The notes under the pieces: model-generated | The model's database searches: none | What the model saw: only the letters and a program-made list of their open reading frames with translations | What the model was told of the DNA's origin: nothing | NCBI GenBank assembly: GCA_014238325.1 | Contig: JABABH010000140.1 | Coordinates: 1-8,514, forward strand | Length of the DNA: 8,514 bases | Source of the DNA: Coxiellaceae bacterium | Lineage (GTDB): Bacteria > Pseudomonadota > Gammaproteobacteria > Coxiellales > Coxiellaceae | Reading direction: 5' to 3' | In this document: in pieces, positions 1 to 6,972 of the stretch | How the letters are laid out: each line of letters starts with the position of its first letter | Position numbering within the stretch: the first letter of the stretch is position 1 | Program-made: the position numbers and the translations under genes

Positions 1-614
1 ATGGCATCCAGCGAGAACGATTTTTACCGGCTATTCAACTCATCAAAAACAACACTGCTGTCTATTGTCTTGACAGCCAACCAGACTATCGCCTACAGCA
101 TGTGGTACAAACAGGTGTATATTTTAGCCCTTTAGGAAACGCCGCCACATTAAAAATGGAAGCGCTATTTCAAACACTCACGCGTGATGAATCCCCTATC
201 CTCAATACCTATATTACCTTGTTTAACCGACGCATAGTCACTCAAAAATATACCTCGCATATCATCTGGTTTGATTTTAGGACGATCTGTAGACCACCTC
301 GCTCCCAACGTGATTTCTTAGCATTAGCTAAGCAATATGATACGGTCTTTATCAGTAATATACCCATACTACAACCGCACCAAGAACCATCCCTCACTTC
401 TTTTATACACTTAATCGATGTATTTTATGATAGGAAAATACGTCTTATTATTTCTGCTGACGCACCTGCCGACCAGTTATATCCCGTTGGCCGCATGCGT
501 GATACCTTTCTTCGAACTCAGTCCAGACTCTTTGAGATGCAATCTCAGGCTTATTTAGAATCCACTTACGTCAAAGACGACCTAGGACCTAATTCAACGC
601 TGGAGGATATATAA
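1..614 (+). CDS. zapE: Cell division protein ZapE (AFG1-like ATPase), 3' part only
   Basis: This is the C-terminal part of ZapE, an AFG1/YhcM-type P-loop ATPase that associates with the FtsZ ring during division. The frame is open to the left edge (first whole codon at position 3), giving 203 visible residues. The GTG at 102 is an internal valine, not a start. Visible family features are QRERFLPAI at residues 3-11, the DYRL segment at 28-31, the F-R-T-I-C motif with the following SQRDFLALA stretch, the LIDVFYDRKIRLIISADAP segment, and the RTQSRLFEMQSQAYL block near the end. The Walker A and B motifs would lie upstream, outside the window. About 15 residues after QAYL do not resemble the family, and their codons overlap the 3' end of nhaA on the other strand. 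Recognition is by recalled family sequence; I am confident of the family. Confidence 0.93.
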   Translation, partial: GIQRERFLPAIQLIKNNTAVYCLDSQPDYRLQHVVQTGVYFSPLGNAATLKMEALFQTLTRDESPILNTYITLFNRRIVTQKYTSHIIWFDFRTICRPPRSQRDFLALAKQYDTVFISNIPILQPHQEPSLTSFIHLIDVFYDRKIRLIISADAPADQLYPVGRMRDTFLRTQSRLFEMQSQAYLESTYVKDDLGPNSTLEDI

Positions 615-1773
615 AGCGTAACACTACGTACCCACATACTCCGGATAATAAAGACCCCAGTAATACACCCAAACGCACCATGACCAGATAATGATGACCC
701 ATACTGGAAAATGCTAGCATACCGATAAAGAGGCTCATCGTAAAACCAATACCCGCTACCAAACTAGTCCCATATATTCCACCCCAATGTGTCCCTCGTG
801 GCATACTAGCGATACCTAATTTTACTGCAATCCAAGCGGCACCCGTAATACCTATTTGCTTACCCACAAATAAACCCAGTGCAATACCTAATGTCATGGG
901 ATGCACAAGATCAGACCACGATAAACCAAAAAAAGAAACCCCTGAATTCGCGAATGCAAAAAGAGGTAACACTAAGAAAGCCACCCAAGGCAACAATCGT
1001 TGTTCTAAATGATAAAGGGGTATAGTTAACCCTTGATGAGTGTCCCGACGCAAAGGTAAAGCAAGCGCCAAAATCACACCCGTGAGCGTTGCATGTACCC
1101 CTGATTTCAAAAGGCAGCACCACAGTCCTATGCTGACGAGGATATAGGGGGTCAATCTCAATACTTGGCAGCGGTTTAGGATATACAATATAGCCATCAG
1201 ACATAAAGCGATAATCAGGAATAGATAGACAATATGAGCCGTATAAAAAATAGCAATGATACTAATCGCACTAATATCATCAAAAATAGCAACAGCTGTT
1301 AGGAATATTTTTAATGCAGAAGGAATGCGTGATTTTAATAAACCCAGCACCCCCAGAGAAAAGGCAATATCCGTTGCTGTAGGAATCGCCCAGCCACGTA
1401 ACATATGAGAAGAAGCATGGCTTGTCAAACTTAGATAAAGGATCGTCGGAACCATCACGCCACCCACCGCGGCCATCGCAGGTAATAAAATTTTAGACCA
1501 CTGATTCAGCTCGCCTTCACATATTTCTCGCTTAATTTCTAAACCGACTAACAAAAAAAATGCCGACATAAAGCCTTCATTAATCCATAATAAAACCGAC
1601 TGCGACACCTGCCAAGAACCTATACCCAAGCTGATCGGAAGGTGACGCCAATGATGATATATCTCATGCCATGGAGAATTGCTGACGACTATTGCCAGTA
1701 ATGCCGCAATCAATAAAATAATGGCAGAGGATGACTCTAACTGAACAAATTGACGAAATACTCTTAAGGACAA
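589..1773 (-). CDS. nhaA: Na+/H+ antiporter NhaA
   Basis: NhaA is an inner-membrane electrogenic antiporter that exports Na+ (or Li+) in exchange for protons and supports pH and sodium homeostasis. The 394 residues match the usual family length. The signature WAIPTATDIAFSLGVL carries Asp135, and AIFDDISAI carries Asp165 and Asp166; these correspond to the ion-binding aspartates 133, 163 and 164 of the E. coli protein. GLEIKRE (79-83) matches the pH-sensing region, KSGVHATL carries His227, and VGKQIGI carries Lys305 (E. coli Lys300). Many hydrophobic helices span the whole length. The start is a TTG at 1773, chosen because an in-frame TAG lies six codons upstream, no ATG is available, and a GAGG ribosome binding site (1783-1786) sits 9 nt before it. 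It converges on and overlaps zapE by 26 bp. No nhaR regulator is adjacent. I found no convincing promoter. Confidence 0.96.
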   Translation of the reverse strand: MSLRVFRQFVQLESSSAIILLIAALLAIVVSNSPWHEIYHHWRHLPISLGIGSWQVSQSVLLWINEGFMSAFFLLVGLEIKREICEGELNQWSKILLPAMAAVGGVMVPTILYLSLTSHASSHMLRGWAIPTATDIAFSLGVLGLLKSRIPSALKIFLTAVAIFDDISAISIIAIFYTAHIVYLFLIIALCLMAILYILNRCQVLRLTPYILVSIGLWCCLLKSGVHATLTGVILALALPLRRDTHQGLTIPLYHLEQRLLPWVAFLVLPLFAFANSGVSFFGLSWSDLVHPMTLGIALGLFVGKQIGITGAAWIAVKLGIASMPRGTHWGGIYGTSLVAGIGFTMSLFIGMLAFSSMGHHYLVMVRLGVLLGSLLSGVCGYVVLRFIYPPALN

Positions 1774-1803
1774 TGTTCTATACCTCAGCTAATAATAACG
1801 ATA

Positions 1804-1815
1804 TTGCATATGCAA
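1804..1815. promoter_or_regulatory. Perfect 12-bp palindrome TTGCATATGCAA
   Basis: The sequence TTGCATATGCAA is fully self-complementary and lies 30 bp upstream of the nhaA start codon. Its position and symmetry would suit the operator of a dimeric regulator acting on nhaA, but no binding protein can be assigned. In an AT-rich spacer a chance palindrome of this length is uncommon but possible. Confidence 0.3.
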
Positions 1816-2128
1816 GGCTTTGAAAAAAAACAGATATACTTTTTGGAGAAATCAAATTAAATTCCATAGGTTGACCTGTTTTGTTGTTAAATAAATATCG
1901 ATGTGGACTGTGATTTCTTGACCAGTATAACATTCTCTTAGATATCTCGCACATCCTGGTTAATGATATAAAATCACTATTAGTTTTCAGGCATCCGACT
2001 TTCAAGACCCACCTGTTATGCACATCTAACGCCCCTTTATTTGTATCCATTCGTAAGCATGTGATTACCCACAAACTTAAGGCTTATTTAAGATTTTAGC
2101 CTACTCCTATATAAAATGTGCGATAGCA

Positions 2129-2158
2129 TTCACAAATACCTATAAAAATAAGTATAAT
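2129..2158 (+). promoter_or_regulatory. Sigma-70-type promoter of phoB
   Basis: The -35 element TTCACA (2129-2134, 5 of 6 consensus bases) and a perfect -10 TATAAT (2153-2158) are separated by 18 bp. The expected start of transcription is about 2164-2166, only a few bases before the phoB ATG at 2168. No Shine-Dalgarno sequence is present, so the transcript would be leaderless or nearly so. A weaker alternative -10 (TATAAA at 2110) would give a leader of roughly 45 nt but has no good -35. Confidence 0.6.
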
Positions 2159-2167
2159 AGTCAATAT

Positions 2168-2902
2168 ATGAAAGCCTCTCTCTCTCCATATCGACGCAGA
2201 ATTCTAGTGATAGAAGATGAAACTGCTATTCGTGGTATGTTGAACATGATCTTGACTATGGCTGAGTTTGTTGTGGATGAAGCAGAAACAGCGCAGCAAG
2301 CCCAAGCGCAAATAGCCAAGCAACATCCAGATCTCATCATTTTAGACTGGATGCTGCCACATACAAGTGGCATGCAGTTTGCCAAACAACTAAAGCGTCA
2401 CCCCTTAACGCAAGATATCGCCATTATTATGCTCACGGCGAAAGCAGAAGAAGATAGTAAAATTCAAGCACTACAAGCTGGCGCGGATGACTATATTACT
2501 AAGCCTTTTTCACCCAGGGAGCTTATCGCCCGAGTACAAGCCATACTACGTCGCGGTAGCTTAGTACCCCCGAATGCTATTATGAGCGTTGGAAAGTTGC
2601 AGCTCAACACCTTAACACATCACATCCATATCGAAAATCACAAGATCCCGCTTACGCCCCTTGAGTATCATTTGCTGGCATTTTTAATGATGCATTCTGA
2701 TCGCATTTATAGCCGCAATGCGTTATTAACCTATGTCTGGCAAGACCAAGCCGTTATTGATGAACGTACAGTGGATGCACTGATTAAACGCGTACGCAAA
2801 AAGCTACAAGCCTATGACTGCAACCACTATATCCATACGGCCCATGGCGTGGGATATTATTTCTCCATCGCAGAGTCTAGCACCTGTACCAAGGCTCACT
2901 AA
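2168..2902 (+). CDS. phoB: Phosphate-type response regulator PhoB
   Basis: This is a cytoplasmic OmpR/PhoB-family transcription factor of 244 residues. The receiver domain spans about residues 10-128, with acidic residues Glu16 and Asp17, the phosphoacceptor Asp60 in LDWMLP, Thr90 and Lys112 (TKPFSP). A winged-helix DNA-binding domain covers about 138-234, with recognition helix DERTVDALIKRVRKKL and the GVGYYF wing. The sequence follows E. coli PhoB closely in memory, including ADDYITKPFSP. The N-terminus has about eight extra residues before RRILVIEDE. No upstream start is available and the next candidate (GTG at Val14) lies inside the domain, so the ATG at 2168 is the only reasonable start even though it has no ribosome binding site. 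It is followed after 25 bp by its sensor kinase. No pst or phoU genes are nearby, so phosphate control is inferred from similarity. Confidence 0.93.
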   Translation: MKASLSPYRRRILVIEDETAIRGMLNMILTMAEFVVDEAETAQQAQAQIAKQHPDLIILDWMLPHTSGMQFAKQLKRHPLTQDIAIIMLTAKAEEDSKIQALQAGADDYITKPFSPRELIARVQAILRRGSLVPPNAIMSVGKLQLNTLTHHIHIENHKIPLTPLEYHLLAFLMMHSDRIYSRNALLTYVWQDQAVIDERTVDALIKRVRKKLQAYDCNHYIHTAHGVGYYFSIAESSTCTKAH

Positions 2903-2912
2903 ATATGGCCAT

Positions 2913-2919
2913 AAGAGGA
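2913..2919 (+). promoter_or_regulatory. Ribosome binding site fixing the phoR start
   Basis: AAGAGGA lies 8 nt before the ATG at 2928, in the 25-bp gap after phoB. It decides in favour of 2928 over the longer open frame beginning at 2814, which would run out of frame across the end of phoB. Confidence 0.75.
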
Positions 2920-2927
2920 TTGAGCTC

Positions 2928-3953
2928 ATGATGACTGAAAGAGAACAAGCGCTTATACAAGCCCTACCTTATGGATTTATATGGCTTGATTCAAAAAAAA
3001 ATATGCTCTTTTGGAATAAGATAGCCGAGTCCCTGCTACCTTTAAAACATGCCAAGCAGAAAGCTGAACTCCACAAACTGATTACCTCTCTCAAACCGGG
3101 TACCCTAGAGATTCAAGCTCCCCATCGTCAAAATCTGCGACTAGCACTTCAACTTCAACCCTATGAATATAATCAATTTTTTTTGTTAATTCAGGATATC
3201 ACCCATACTTACCGATTAGAAAAAATGCGACAAGATTTTGTAGCTAATGTCTCCCATGAATTGCGCACACCGCTCACAGTATTTCGTGGCTATTTAGATT
3301 TATTACTCCTTGAGCATGCAAAAACACTCGAAGAACCGTGGTATAACGCACTCAAGCAAATGTCAGCACAAAGTATTCGGATGGAAGGACTCGTGAATGA
3401 TCTCTTATTGCTCTCTAATTTGGAGCATGAAGAACGCAGCGGCCATCCTCATCAATATATTCAGATGGCTCAGTTAATTCAAATCGTCTGCCAGGATGCA
3501 AAATCTCTTAACAAAAAACCGCAGCACCAATTGATTGTCGACCTTGACCCCCACTTAAATATGATGGGTGCCAAAGAAGAATTACGCAGTGCTTTCTCAA
3601 ATATTCTCGTTAATGCTATTCGCTATACGCCTGCACCTGGCAGGATCACGGTACGGTGGTATGCCAATCAACGCCAGCAGGCCTGTTTTGAAGTGTTAGA
3701 TACAGGTATCGGTATTGAAGAAAAGCATATCCATCGCATTACACAACGATTTTATCGAATCGATAAAGCACGCTCTCGTCAATATGGTGGAACAGGTCTC
3801 GGCCTGGCGATTGTCAAGCATGTCTTGCTCCGACATCAAGGTAGGTTAACCATAGAAAGCACCCCCCATGTAGGTAGCCTATTCCGCTGTTCTTTTCCTC
3901 TAACAACTCACACCTCTAGTACTGAAAGCTGCAGGCCCCTCATCGTGGAGTGA
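2928..3953 (+). CDS. phoR: Sensor histidine kinase PhoR, soluble form without membrane segment
   Basis: This is the histidine kinase partner of PhoB, with 341 residues from the ATG at 2928. A short PAS-like region (about 8-95) opens with ALIQALPYGFIWLDSKKNML. The HisKA domain follows, with the phosphorylated His110 in VSHELRTPL and the RMEGLVNDLLLLSNLE helix. The HATPase domain has the N box (SNILVNAIRYTP, Asn229), the G1 box DTGIGI (258-263), the RFYRIDKARSRQYGG segment and the G2 box GTGLGLAIV. From the PAS region onward it aligns well with E. coli PhoR, which is about 431 residues by recall. The missing part is the N-terminal pair of transmembrane helices and the linker. The 25-bp gap after phoB leaves no room for them. 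The protein should therefore be cytoplasmic, or held at the membrane by a partner. It is very probably co-transcribed with phoB. Confidence 0.92.
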   Translation: MMTEREQALIQALPYGFIWLDSKKNMLFWNKIAESLLPLKHAKQKAELHKLITSLKPGTLEIQAPHRQNLRLALQLQPYEYNQFFLLIQDITHTYRLEKMRQDFVANVSHELRTPLTVFRGYLDLLLLEHAKTLEEPWYNALKQMSAQSIRMEGLVNDLLLLSNLEHEERSGHPHQYIQMAQLIQIVCQDAKSLNKKPQHQLIVDLDPHLNMMGAKEELRSAFSNILVNAIRYTPAPGRITVRWYANQRQQACFEVLDTGIGIEEKHIHRITQRFYRIDKARSRQYGGTGLGLAIVKHVLLRHQGRLTIESTPHVGSLFRCSFPLTTHTSSTESCRPLIVE

Positions 3954-3978
3954 CAAACGCTGTCCTTCTCTGCATAAT
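3950..3978 (+). promoter_or_regulatory. Sigma-70-type promoter of folD
   Basis: GTGACA (3950-3955, 5 of 6 matches to the -35 consensus) and CATAAT (3973-3978, 5 of 6 matches to the -10 consensus) are separated by an ideal 17 bp. The -35 contains the phoR stop codon. Transcription would start at about 3985-3987, on or just before the folD ATG at 3987, and no Shine-Dalgarno sequence lies in the gap. This would make a leaderless folD message in addition to any read-through from phoBR. Confidence 0.5.
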
Positions 3979-3986
3979 AGCTGCCT

Positions 3987-4850
3987 ATGGTTGCAAATAT
4001 TTTAGACGGGCGAGCCCTGAGCAAAGCTATTCAGCAGACAATCAAATTAGAGCTTGAAGGTCACCAAGCCAAGGCATTACCACGTCCAGGATTGGCCGTC
4101 ATTCTCATCGGCAACGATCCCGCATCAAATACGTATGTCAGACATAAGGTCAGCGCATGCAAAAACGTAGGGATCTATTCTATTGTCCACCGCCTACCCG
4201 ACACGATAACACAGGAAGAGCTGGTGGCACACATCCATGATTGCGCGCGCGATCCTACAATACATGGCATTTTATTACAATTACCTTTGCCCACGGCACT
4301 GAATGCCGATGCACTTTTGGAACATATTCCCCCTGAAAAAGATGTCGATGGTTTCCATCCCTATAACCTTGGGCGACTCGTACAACGTCGACCTATATTA
4401 CGCCCTTGTACACCTCACGGCGTCATCCAATTATTGCAAACAACAGGCCATACGATTGCAGGCAAACACGCAGTTGTGGTCGGCGCCTCTAATATTGTCG
4501 GTCGTCCCATGGCATTAGAGCTGCTACTGGAAAAATGCACCATCACGGTTTGTCACCGATTTACTAAAAATTTAGCTGAGCAAATACAACAAGCTGATAT
4601 CCTGGTTGCAGCACTGGGGAATCCTGGCATTATTCAAACAGACTGGATTAAGCCAGGTAGTATAGTGATAGATATCGGTTTTAATCATTTACCCGATGGT
4701 AGCATTTCAGGTGATATTCATTTTGCATCCGCAAAAGAGAAGGCAGCTTGGATTACCCCCGTACCTGGAGGTGTGGGCCCCATGACGGTAGCCGCATTAT
4801 TACAAAATACTATGCAAGCAGCCAACTTACAGCACAAGAAAGAGATTTAA
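3987..4850 (+). CDS. folD: Bifunctional methylene-THF dehydrogenase / methenyl-THF cyclohydrolase FolD
   Basis: FolD is a cytoplasmic enzyme that interconverts 5,10-methylene-, 5,10-methenyl- and 10-formyl-tetrahydrofolate with NADP(H), supplying one-carbon units. Its 287 residues match the family length. The catalytic domain shows PGLAVILIGNDPAS followed by Tyr50 and Lys54, QLPLP with Gln98, and KDVDGFHP with Asp121, the same numbering as recalled for E. coli FolD. The nucleotide-binding domain has VVVGASNIVGRPMA (163-176) and the closing motif TPVPGGVGPMTVA (257-269). An in-frame TAG at 3978-3980 lies just upstream, so the ATG at 3987 is the first ATG of the frame. It has no ribosome binding site. 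The gene sits 33 bp after phoR in the same direction and converges on htpG. Confidence 0.97.
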   Translation: MVANILDGRALSKAIQQTIKLELEGHQAKALPRPGLAVILIGNDPASNTYVRHKVSACKNVGIYSIVHRLPDTITQEELVAHIHDCARDPTIHGILLQLPLPTALNADALLEHIPPEKDVDGFHPYNLGRLVQRRPILRPCTPHGVIQLLQTTGHTIAGKHAVVVGASNIVGRPMALELLLEKCTITVCHRFTKNLAEQIQQADILVAALGNPGIIQTDWIKPGSIVIDIGFNHLPDGSISGDIHFASAKEKAAWITPVPGGVGPMTVAALLQNTMQAANLQHKKEI

Positions 4851-4865
4851 TCCATCGATAAGACC

Positions 4866-4893
4866 GCTCTGCAGAGCAAAAGCCCTGCAGAGC
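4866..4893. terminator. Hairpin between convergent folD and htpG, probable terminator
   Basis: The arms GCTCTGCAGAGC (4866-4877) and GCCCTGCAGAGC (4882-4893) flank an AAAA loop. Read on the minus strand, which is htpG RNA, all 12 positions pair with one G-U. Read on the plus strand there is one A-C mismatch. It lies 9 nt past the htpG stop and 15 nt past the folD stop. Neither side has a clear U tract, so intrinsic termination is not certain. The first arm is itself a perfect palindrome and the second nearly so. Confidence 0.55.
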
Positions 4894-4902
4894 CTGTCGG
4901 CA

Positions 4903-6873
4903 CTATTGCAATAACAGCTGGTTTAATTTTTTCACAAACTCTGCTGGGTCTTTCAAAGGTTCACCTTCGGTCAACAAAGCCTGGCTGAACAAAATGTTGG
5001 CCCAATCGGAAAAACGTTCCTGATCCATTTCTGTCTTAGCACGTAAGATTAAAGCATGCTCTGGATTAATCTCCAAAATAGGCTTCGATTGTGAAAAATC
5101 TTGCCCGGCCTGCTTTAATAAGCGCTGCAAATTACCACTCATTTCACTCTCGTCAAACACAACACAAGTGGGTGATTCTGTTAGTCGGCGAGTCGTACGT
5201 ACAGCCTTGACCGTATCTCCTAAAGTATCTTGTAAACGCTTCACAAAGTCATCGCAACCTTTTTCAACTTCCTTAATTTTTTCTTCTTCAGCTTCATCAA
5301 TCTTTTCAATATCTTCCAAATCTAGAGACCCTTTCGCAACCGATTGCAAGGAATGACCCTCAAATTCAGTTAGATGACCCACCAACCATTCATCGATACG
5401 ATCTGATAATAAGAGTACCTCAACATCTTTCTTTTGAAATACTTCAAGTAGCGGGCTCTTGCAGGCCGTCTCATAAGAATCAGCAATAATAAAATAAATC
5501 TTTTTCTGTTCCGACTTCATGCGCGACACATAGTCTTTAAGTGTCACATTTTGTGTACTATCCTGATGATTGTGAGTCGATGAGAAGCGTAATAGCCCAG
5601 CCAAAGTATCCCGATTCGCAAAATCTTCGGGTAGACCTTCTTTCATAACCTGTCCAAATTCTTTCCAAAATTTTGCATAATCATCGGGTTTATTTTTGCT
5701 GAGGTCTTCCAACATCCTCAAGACACGCTTTACACAGGCCGATTTAATTTTATTAATGACTGGGTTAGACTGTAATAATTCACGTGAAATATTCAAAGGT
5801 AGATCATTAGCATCAATGATACCTTTGACAAAACGCAGATAGGTTGGCATAAAATGCTCTGCACCGTCCATAATAAAAATACACTTCACGTGTAATTTTA
5901 TCCCACCTTGCCCTTCACGATTCCATAAGTCAAACGGTTTATGAGAGGGAATGAAAAGTAGACTGATATATTCCACATTACCTTCTACTTTGTTATGTGA
6001 CCAAGTCAATGCATTTTCGAAGTCATGTGTCGTATCCTTATATAGATTCTGATACTCTTCTTCTGTAATCTCTTCCTTGGGTCGAATCCACAGCGCCTTC
6101 GCGATATTGACGACTTCTTCTTCTGGCTCTTTCTTCTGCACTTCTGCCTGTTCTTGATCAGAAGCGGCCTCATCATCCTGTTGATCTGATGCTGTAGGAA
6201 GCTCTGCTTTCTTCATCAGAATAGGGTATGGCGTATGGTTAGAATATTTGGTAATAATACTGCGCAAACGAAATGCTTCTAAAAATTCATCGGCGTCTTT
6301 TTTGATATGCAGCTCCACAGCTGTACCGCGCAAGGGACAATCTATAGACTTAATGGTATATTCCCCTTGAGCATCTGAGGACCATTCTATGCCCTGTTCT
6401 ACCGGTGCACCCGCACGGCGTGAGCGCACAACAACACGATCTGAAACAATAAAGGCTGAATAAAATCCGACACCAAATTGACCAATCGATTCTGAGGAAG
6501 ATGCTTTATCTTGTGCTTCCTCTGATAAGTATTTTTTTTGCAAAGCACGTGTTCCAGATTTGCCAATCATACCTAAATGTTCAATTGCCTCCTCACGACT
6601 CATCCCAATGCCATTATCACGCACGGTAATCGTACGGCTTTCCTTATCGACATCAACCCAAATTTTTAAATCCGGATCTGTCTCATACAAAGCCGAGTCA
6701 GATAAGGCAGCACTATCCAAGTGGCCGTCTGCATCTGATGCATTCGAAATCAGTTCACGTAAAAAGATCTCTTGATTGCTGTACAGTGAATGGGTAAATA
6801 ACTCCAATATTCGCTCTTCATCTGCTTTAAAGGATAATGTTTCTTCTTTTTTAGAATGCAATGGTGCCGACAT
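4903..6873 (-). CDS. htpG: Molecular chaperone HtpG (bacterial Hsp90)
   Basis: HtpG is an ATP-dependent cytoplasmic Hsp90 chaperone that works as a dimer. The N-terminal GHKL ATPase domain has Glu40 and Asn44 in RELISNASDA, DNGIGM (86-91), GQFGVGFYSAF (131-141) and the G-T pair at 183-184. The middle domain contains LWIRPKEEIT, TWSHNKVEG and the catalytic-loop arginine Arg364 in NISRELLQ. The C-terminal dimerisation domain runs to the end, with EINPEHALIL and QALLTEGEPLKDP. At 656 residues it is longer than the roughly 624 of E. coli HtpG. Part of the excess is an acidic, low-complexity linker at about 222-254 between the first two domains. The ATG at 6873 has a GGGAG ribosome binding site (6881-6885) 7 nt upstream. 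A sigma-32-type promoter lies about 100 bp upstream, so heat induction is expected. Confidence 0.97.
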   Translation of the reverse strand: MSAPLHSKKEETLSFKADEERILELFTHSLYSNQEIFLRELISNASDADGHLDSAALSDSALYETDPDLKIWVDVDKESRTITVRDNGIGMSREEAIEHLGMIGKSGTRALQKKYLSEEAQDKASSSESIGQFGVGFYSAFIVSDRVVVRSRRAGAPVEQGIEWSSDAQGEYTIKSIDCPLRGTAVELHIKKDADEFLEAFRLRSIITKYSNHTPYPILMKKAELPTASDQQDDEAASDQEQAEVQKKEPEEEVVNIAKALWIRPKEEITEEEYQNLYKDTTHDFENALTWSHNKVEGNVEYISLLFIPSHKPFDLWNREGQGGIKLHVKCIFIMDGAEHFMPTYLRFVKGIIDANDLPLNISRELLQSNPVINKIKSACVKRVLRMLEDLSKNKPDDYAKFWKEFGQVMKEGLPEDFANRDTLAGLLRFSSTHNHQDSTQNVTLKDYVSRMKSEQKKIYFIIADSYETACKSPLLEVFQKKDVEVLLLSDRIDEWLVGHLTEFEGHSLQSVAKGSLDLEDIEKIDEAEEEKIKEVEKGCDDFVKRLQDTLGDTVKAVRTTRRLTESPTCVVFDESEMSGNLQRLLKQAGQDFSQSKPILEINPEHALILRAKTEMDQERFSDWANILFSQALLTEGEPLKDPAEFVKKLNQLLLQ

Positions 6874-6972
6874 AGATATACTCCCATATTGACGCGACAG
6901 GTTTGTAAAATGCGGTTAACGGTAACGATCGAACATGATGCACAATTCAGGTTATCACACCGATATTATTTT

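Larger units (their letters stand above)
1774..2167. other. Divergent intergenic region nhaA / phoB
   Basis: This AT-rich spacer of 394 bp separates nhaA (leftward) from phoB (rightward). It holds the nhaA ribosome binding site, a perfect 12-bp palindrome at 1804-1815, and the phoB promoter near its right end. CCTATA followed by an A-rich run occurs at 2106 and again at 2139, 33 bp apart. A leftward reading frame of 98 codons (1778-2074, TTG start, or ATG at 2050) ends 4 nt before the nhaA start. It has no ribosome binding site, and its product resembles no family I know, so I do not call it a gene. No Pho box (paired CTGTCA repeats) is visible. Confidence 0.6.

Noticed and set aside
102..614. 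Reading the GTG at 102 as the start of a 170-residue protein
   Set aside because: The frame is open to position 3 and the upstream codons encode recognisable ZapE sequence (QRERFLPAI), so the gene is simply cut by the window edge.
911..1204. Leftward open frame of 97 codons within nhaA
   Set aside because: It lies wholly inside nhaA in another frame, and its product resembles nothing known.
1774..2167. Search for a Pho box upstream of phoB
   Set aside because: No paired CTGTCA-like repeats were found; the CCTATA repeats at 2106 and 2139 do not match it, so autoregulation by PhoB cannot be claimed.
2161..2385. Leftward open frame of 74 codons opposite phoB
   Set aside because: It is antisense to the conserved PhoB receiver domain and has no independent support.
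2814..2927. Longer start for phoR at 2814
   Set aside because: These codons are phoB sequence in another frame. The ATG at 2928 has a good AAGAGGA ribosome binding site and begins the family-like sequence.
4303..4518. Rightward open frame of 71 codons within folD
   Set aside because: It is an out-of-frame shadow of conserved folD coding sequence.
5168..5356. Serine-rich rightward open frame opposite htpG; a similar one lies at 6560-6775
   Set aside because: Both are antisense shadows of htpG. The serine and lysine bias reflects the complement of its acidic codons.
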